The notes beneath the pieces were generated by a model. That model was not told the origin of the DNA and made no database searches. It saw only the letters and a program-made list of their open reading frames with translations. From Planococcus salinus (lineage in GTDB: Bacteria > Bacillota > Bacilli > Bacillales_A > Planococcaceae), in the NCBI RefSeq assembly GCF_003719725.1, contig NZ_RIAX01000003.1, positions 248,001 through 312,000 of the forward strand: a stretch of 64,000 nt of DNA. The letters are read 5' to 3'. The position numbers and the translations under genes are program-made. Position 1 is the first letter of the stretch; every line of letters starts with the position of its first letter. Below, in pieces: positions 59,915 to 64,000 of the stretch.

Positions 59915-61228
59915 TCACATCTGACTCGGCAGGAAGGTAGCAATGCCCGGGAACATAATCAGTAAGCCAATAATTACAACTCCAATGACTACAGCATAAG
60001 GAAGAGCATACCTGAAAATTTTCTCACTGGAAATTCCCGTTACACCCGCTACAGAATATACACTTAACCCTACAGGCGGCGTAAGAAGCCCCAATGTACA
60101 TAAAATACCGACGACGACACCGAACCAAATTTTATCAGTTCCTATTTCCAATATGAGTGGCAAGACAATCGGAGCTGTCATGATGATGACTGCTGCCCCC
60201 TCAATAAGCATAAATAACACGAAGTAGAGGATACATAAAATAATGAGAATCAGCACCGGATACTCAATTAATGTACTCAACAATTCGATTACCTTACGAG
60301 GCAATAAAGAAATCGAGACGAACCGTCCAAATATTTGAGCACTGATCATGATCATCAAAATCATAGCGGTCAGTTTGACTGTATCGGCGAAAGACCTCGA
60401 TAAAAAATTGACGCTTACTTTCCGCAGGATCAATGCGGCCAGAAAGCTGACGAGCGCACCGACTGCCCCTGCTTCCGTTGGTGTAAAGAGACCAGCGAAG
60501 ATACCGTAAAATACGGTAAATACAATCAAACCCGTCAATATAGCAGCAACAATTGTACGTGACAGTGAAACATGCTCTTTTTCGAAAGGGGCTTCCAAAG
60601 ATTCAGTTTTATCGCTTTTTGACTTATTGCTTAAAAACACCAGCATTACAGCTATGATGATCACCATTATAATAAGCCCTGGTATAATCGAAGCAATAAA
60701 GAGTTGCCCGATAGGTGTTTCTGTAGCGACACCCCACAGTATTAAGATGATGCTTGGCGGTATAACAGCCGATAGTGAACCCGCTGCTGCTACTGTCGCT
60801 CCTGCCATTCCTTCTCCGTATCCTCGTTTTAATAACTGAGGAACCGCCACCTGTCCCATGGCACCGGCTGATGCATTAGATGAACCCGAAACTGCGCCCA
60901 TCAGGCCGCCAGCCAATATTGTCAAAACTCCAAGGATACTACTTTTCCCCCTTGATAAGTTGTAAACAATATTATACAAATCCTCAACAATTCCCGATCG
61001 CACAATAAACTGAGCCATTAATACAAACAAAGGTACAGTGGTTAAGGAGTAACTTGCCGTCCGAATAAAAGGATCTGATTGCAAAAACCCAGTTATGTAT
61101 CCAGGACCTTCTAATAAGATCAATCCCAAAATGCCGACTGTCAGCAAAATGGAGTGGATGTACATGCCGGCAAATAATAAAAATAATAATAAAATGAACA
61201 TAATTATAAAGAGAGTTTCTATGGACAT
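59915..61228 (-). CDS. TRAP transporter large permease (DctM type)
   Basis: A 437-residue membrane protein with about 12 hydrophobic segments. AVSGSSNASAGAMGQVAVPQ and SAVIPPSIILILWGVATETP are DctM signatures, and FTPTEAGAVGALVSF repeats in the second half. The ATG at 61228 has AGGTAGG upstream; an earlier start is possible. It lies between the receptor (167 bases upstream) and DctQ (19 bases downstream). Confidence 0.92.
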   Translation of the reverse strand: MSIETLFIIMFILLLFLLFAGMYIHSILLTVGILGLILLEGPGYITGFLQSDPFIRTASYSLTTVPLFVLMAQFIVRSGIVEDLYNIVYNLSRGKSSILGVLTILAGGLMGAVSGSSNASAGAMGQVAVPQLLKRGYGEGMAGATVAAAGSLSAVIPPSIILILWGVATETPIGQLFIASIIPGLIIMVIIIAVMLVFLSNKSKSDKTESLEAPFEKEHVSLSRTIVAAILTGLIVFTVFYGIFAGLFTPTEAGAVGALVSFLAALILRKVSVNFLSRSFADTVKLTAMILMIMISAQIFGRFVSISLLPRKVIELLSTLIEYPVLILIILCILYFVLFMLIEGAAVIIMTAPIVLPLILEIGTDKIWFGVVVGILCTLGLLTPPVGLSVYSVAGVTGISSEKIFRYALPYAVVIGVVIIGLLIMFPGIATFLPSQM

Positions 61229-61395
61229 ATTACCTACCTCTTCTCTCAATAAGTGAGTAATTATGGATTTCTTCTATTTTGATAAATACTCTTTATACAA
61301 TCTGTATTAATCATTTTCTCCCCAGAAACGAAACTCCCATTTTTATATATTGAGAGTGTCTCTGAGGAGAAGATGAAATTCTTTATATAGATATA

Positions 61396-62529
61396 TTATT
61401 CTAGCTCTAAAATCGGGTCGTGCACTTCCCCTCCATGTTCAATGACAAGGTCTCTCCACAGCTTAGCAGTTTCCAATCCCGGCAGTCCTTCACTTTCTTT
61501 TGCGTCAATCCATGCCTGCCACGTATTAGTGGAAGCTTCTTCCAGTAAGTCTTGGGCGCCTTGTTCCAAATCTGCTACAGCTACCAATTCAATTCCCGCT
61601 TCTTCTGCGTCTATCAATGCTTGGTCGAAAAGTTCTTGTTTTACTGTAGACTCAGCCAACGCATATGCTTCATCCTCCATAATTGTTTGAACATCTTCAG
61701 GGAGCTCGTTCCATTTGTCTTCAGGCATTAACCATACGAGTGGGAAATGGCCGATAGCCAGCCCGGTAATCGAGGTTGTGATTAGCTCATCAAACCCGTA
61801 TGGCTTATAGTCTACTACCGATCTCACGTTGCCATCCAAAGCACCTCTGCTTAATGCTTCAAATTCTTCGCTCCATGGCATTGAAACAGATCCTGAACCC
61901 AGTTCTTGAACAAAAATTTCGTGAGCGCGTCCGCCAGTTCTTAATGACAGATTCTGCAAACTTGCCGCATCACTGAATTCATGTCCTCCTACTGCACCGA
62001 TTGTATATTGAGAGACGGGCTGAACAGGAAGCGCTTTCATTCCGTGCTCGCCAAATTCAAAATCAGCGAAAGTTTTACCATCCGCTAATTCAACATCACT
62101 TCTGATGAGGTCTGCATATGCTTTTGCAGCAATAATCGAGTCAGATGATTTTAACGGAAGCATCGGAACATCTGACAGTGGGAACTGATCAGGGTTATAC
62201 GTAGGAAGGACGGGTGCAGCGAGATCAATGGTGCCATCTTGCAAAGCTCTTATTTCTTCACCCAACGGCACAAGTTCCTGGTTGAAAAAGGCATCAAAGG
62301 TTACTTGACCACTAGTTTCCTCTTCTACTGTTTCCATCCATGGAGTAGTGAACGCAGCAGTATTAGCATCTTCTCCACTCAGACCAGCATTCAACCGCAG
62401 GTTAATGGATTCCTGTTCATTTCCGCCGCCTTCTGTGCCTGAACCGGAAGTGGAAGGCTCTTCTTCAGAAACACAACCGCCCAATATTCCTAAAGCCAGT
62501 AAACCCGTAAATAAATGTTTTTTCTTCAT
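61396..62529 (-). CDS. TRAP transporter substrate-binding lipoprotein (DctP type)
   Basis: A 377-residue receptor with lipobox LGGC (Cys19), followed by a Ser/Gly/Glu-rich linker. LSLRTGGRAHEIFVQELGSG and PWSEEFEALSRGALDGNVRS match the DctP substrate-binding region, including the Arg. GGGAGG precedes the ATG. It is the receptor of the transporter that presumably feeds the 43.9-64 kb pathway. Its ligand is unknown; a carboxylate is expected. Confidence 0.9.
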   Translation of the reverse strand: MKKKHLFTGLLALGILGGCVSEEEPSTSGSGTEGGGNEQESINLRLNAGLSGEDANTAAFTTPWMETVEEETSGQVTFDAFFNQELVPLGEEIRALQDGTIDLAAPVLPTYNPDQFPLSDVPMLPLKSSDSIIAAKAYADLIRSDVELADGKTFADFEFGEHGMKALPVQPVSQYTIGAVGGHEFSDAASLQNLSLRTGGRAHEIFVQELGSGSVSMPWSEEFEALSRGALDGNVRSVVDYKPYGFDELITTSITGLAIGHFPLVWLMPEDKWNELPEDVQTIMEDEAYALAESTVKQELFDQALIDAEEAGIELVAVADLEQGAQDLLEEASTNTWQAWIDAKESEGLPGLETAKLWRDLVIEHGGEVHDPILELE

Positions 62530-62685
62530 GATTCTTTTCCTCCCTTTTGCTGTTGATGTCTCTTCAACTATATTTCCTAAGTAAGTTCTGGTTTAATACG
62601 TCATATGTTTAACTTTGATACCTATTCTTTTTTCGTCCGAGTTCTTGTTACGCAAAAGAAAGTTTTCTCATTCGTCTATTGAAAA

Positions 62686-62898
62686 TTATTCAATAGTCAT
62701 GATTACTTCGCCTTCATTTACAAAGTCGCCTTCACTAATCTTGATCTCTTTGACTTTCCCACCTCCTTCAGCTTCAATGGGAATTTCCATTTTCATAGAT
62801 TCTAGAATCGCCACTTCTTGTTCATCTGCAATTTCATCTCCAACACTAACCAAAATTTTCCACACATTTCCCGTCATGGTTGATGTAATCTGTTTCAT
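62686..62898 (-). CDS. Biotin carboxyl carrier protein, stand-alone
   Basis: A 70-residue biotinyl/lipoyl-domain protein. The biotinylated Lys36 lies in AILESMKMEIPIEA, with the usual Val/Gly-rich flanks. It is the carrier missing from the biotin carboxylase at 49278, and resembles the small YngHB carrier of B. subtilis. The ATG at 62898 follows GGAGG at eight bases. The subunits of the carboxylase are spread over 13 kb with other pathway genes between them. Confidence 0.92.
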   Translation of the reverse strand: MKQITSTMTGNVWKILVSVGDEIADEQEVAILESMKMEIPIEAEGGGKVKEIKISEGDFVNEGEVIMTIE

Positions 62899-62952
62899 AC
62901 CCAATTCCTCCTTCTGAAGATTCAGTAACCGTTTTATACTTTTTTATAAGTT

Positions 62953-63714
62953 TTATATAGTTGGCCCTCCAGCAGCATAAATGACTTGGCCACTGATAAA
63001 AGAGGATTTCTCGTCTGCAAAAAACAATACAGCATTCGCAATATCTGCCGGCTTCCCGCTTTTCTGTACCGGGATTTCTTTTATCAGTTCCTCTTTGTAC
63101 TCTTCAAATGGAACTCCCAGCCTCTCGGCGGTGGCTTTTGTCATATCCGTTTCAATAAAACCCGGAGCGATTGAATTTGCTGTAATCCCAAATTTCCCAA
63201 GTTCTATTGCTAATGTTTTTGTAAACCCTTGGAGTCCAGCTTTTGCAGTGGAATAGTTTGCCTGCCCTCTGTTTCCAAGTGCTGAAGTTGAAGAAATATT
63301 GATGATGCGCCCGTACTTATTCTCCACCATCACACTTTGCACAGCCCTACTCATATTAAATGAACCTTTCAAGTGGACATCCATGACCATATCCCAATCA
63401 CTGTCCGTCATTTTAAACAGCAAGTTATCCCGAGTGACACCCGCATTATTTACTAAAATATCGATTTTTCCTTGTTTTTCGATAATGGCTTTCACTGTTT
63501 CATCGACTTCTTCGCTCGAAGAAACATCGGCTGTGTATGTTGAAACCGAAAATCCATTTTCTTTTAGAAAATCATCGGCCTGATTCAAGCTTTCTTCGTT
63601 AATATCAAGGATAGCGACATGGGCACCTTCATCTAAAAGAGCCTCTGTAATGGCGAAACCAATGCCTCTGCTTCCACCTGTAACTACGGCTACTTTTCCA
63701 TCAAACCTTTTCAC
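62953..63714 (-). CDS. SDR-family oxidoreductase (FabG-like)
   Basis: A 253-residue short-chain dehydrogenase. TGGSRGIGFAI is the cofactor loop, VNNAGVTRD is conserved, and IINISSTSALGNRGQANYSTAKAG holds the catalytic Ser, Tyr and Lys. It resembles 3-oxoacyl reductases and probably acts on a 3-hydroxyacyl-CoA here. A GTG start has AAAGGAG upstream. It lies 54 bases upstream of the biotin carrier gene. Confidence 0.88.
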   Translation of the reverse strand: MKRFDGKVAVVTGGSRGIGFAITEALLDEGAHVAILDINEESLNQADDFLKENGFSVSTYTADVSSSEEVDETVKAIIEKQGKIDILVNNAGVTRDNLLFKMTDSDWDMVMDVHLKGSFNMSRAVQSVMVENKYGRIINISSTSALGNRGQANYSTAKAGLQGFTKTLAIELGKFGITANSIAPGFIETDMTKATAERLGVPFEEYKEELIKEIPVQKSGKPADIANAVLFFADEKSSFISGQVIYAAGGPTI

Positions 63715-63754
63715 AAATCATTCTCCTTTCGCTCCTCTACCACTTGAATAGCTG

Positions 63755-64000
63755 TTAAAACTTGATGACCACCCTCGATGCCTCTCCTTTCGCTAACGTA
63801 TCAAATCCCTCGTTGATCTCTTCCAGCGAAATAAAGTTAGTCATCAGTTTATCCACAGGCAACCTCTCCTGTTCAAATAAATTAATAAAATGAGGAATAT
63901 CCCGCTCAGGAACGCAGCTTCCAATATACGACCCTTTCAAACTCTTTTCTTCTGCGGTCAAGCTGACGTACGGAAATGAAAAATGATGTTCCGGGTGCGG
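63755..64000 (-). CDS. Zinc-type alcohol dehydrogenase, C-terminal part
   Basis: An open frame runs from the window edge and ends at 63755; 81 residues are visible. TAEEKSLKGSYIGSCVPERD and EINEGFDTLAKGEASRVVIKF match the C-terminal end of zinc-dependent MDR alcohol dehydrogenases. The N-terminal catalytic and NAD-binding parts lie beyond the window. It is 40 bases upstream of the SDR gene and probably belongs to the same transcript, acting on an alcohol or aldehyde entering the pathway. Confidence 0.75.
   Translation of the reverse strand, partial: PHPEHHFSFPYVSLTAEEKSLKGSYIGSCVPERDIPHFINLFEQERLPVDKLMTNFISLEEINEGFDTLAKGEASRVVIKF

Noticed and set aside
2418-63583. Many plus-strand open frames of 60-228 codons opposite the catabolic genes
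   Set aside because: They lack ribosome binding sites, contain low-complexity or frame-shadow sequences, and lie fully antisense to genes with clear protein families.
1-64000. CRISPR arrays, tRNA or rRNA genes, prophage or insertion sequences
   Set aside because: No regularly spaced repeats, RNA gene signatures, transposase or integrase motifs were found on either strand.

Overview
The window looks like chromosomal DNA of a low-to-mid GC Gram-positive bacterium of the order Bacillales, most likely a Planococcaceae-type organism. The support is strong AGGAGG-type ribosome binding sites, many TTG and GTG starts, lipoprotein signal peptides on all four substrate-binding proteins, a SigL-sized sigma-54, CcpA-type cre boxes, and a cdaR-glcD-glcF arrangement like ysfBCD of Bacillus subtilis. 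The family assignment is inference. No rRNA, tRNA, CRISPR array, phage gene, transposase or insertion sequence was seen.

Nearly the whole 64 kb is one catabolic block for organic acids activated as CoA thioesters. Every supported gene except rpoN lies on the minus strand. From left to right: (1) 0.46-5.5 kb, an operon of two unlike acyl-CoA dehydrogenases, a crotonase, a CaiB/BaiF CoA-transferase and an IclR regulator, with a good sigma-A promoter and an operator-like repeat. (2) 5.7-15.4 kb, an operon of glcD-glcF, a DctPQM TRAP transporter, an SDR, a PPC-domain protein, a CoA ligase and a thiolase/DUF35 pair, with cdaR upstream. (3) 16.9-18.8 kb, a tartrate/malate-type dehydrogenase and a second IclR. 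(4) 18.8-22.9 kb, a complete beta-oxidation operon. (5) 22.9-30.7 kb, scoAB, a TAXI-TRAP transporter, a D-2-hydroxyacid dehydrogenase, a nitronate monooxygenase-like flavoprotein and a permease. (6) 31.0-33.1 kb, a thiolase and two hotdog proteins. (7) 33.3-37.9 kb, a second TAXI-TRAP system and a long-chain acyl-CoA ligase. (8) 38.1-43.8 kb, a sigma-54 circuit. (9) 43.9-64 kb, a long catabolic run with a split biotin-dependent acyl-CoA carboxylase, a third kind of thiolase lacking the nucleophilic cysteine next to DUF35, an LvaA-like kinase, two ligases and a second DctPQM transporter.

The common logic is import by a TRAP transporter, activation by a CoA ligase or CoA-transferase, processing by dehydrogenases, crotonases, SDRs or a biotin carboxylase, and cleavage by thiolases or thiolase-like/DUF35 enzymes. 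The substrates cannot be named from sequence. The parts that most reward a second look are the sigma-54 circuit (rpoN with an upstream cre, a PAS-AAA+ activator, two -24/-12 promoters and three tandem dyads), the 43.9-64 kb pathway, and a palindrome shared by the promoters of regions 4 and 5 whose regulator is not in the window.
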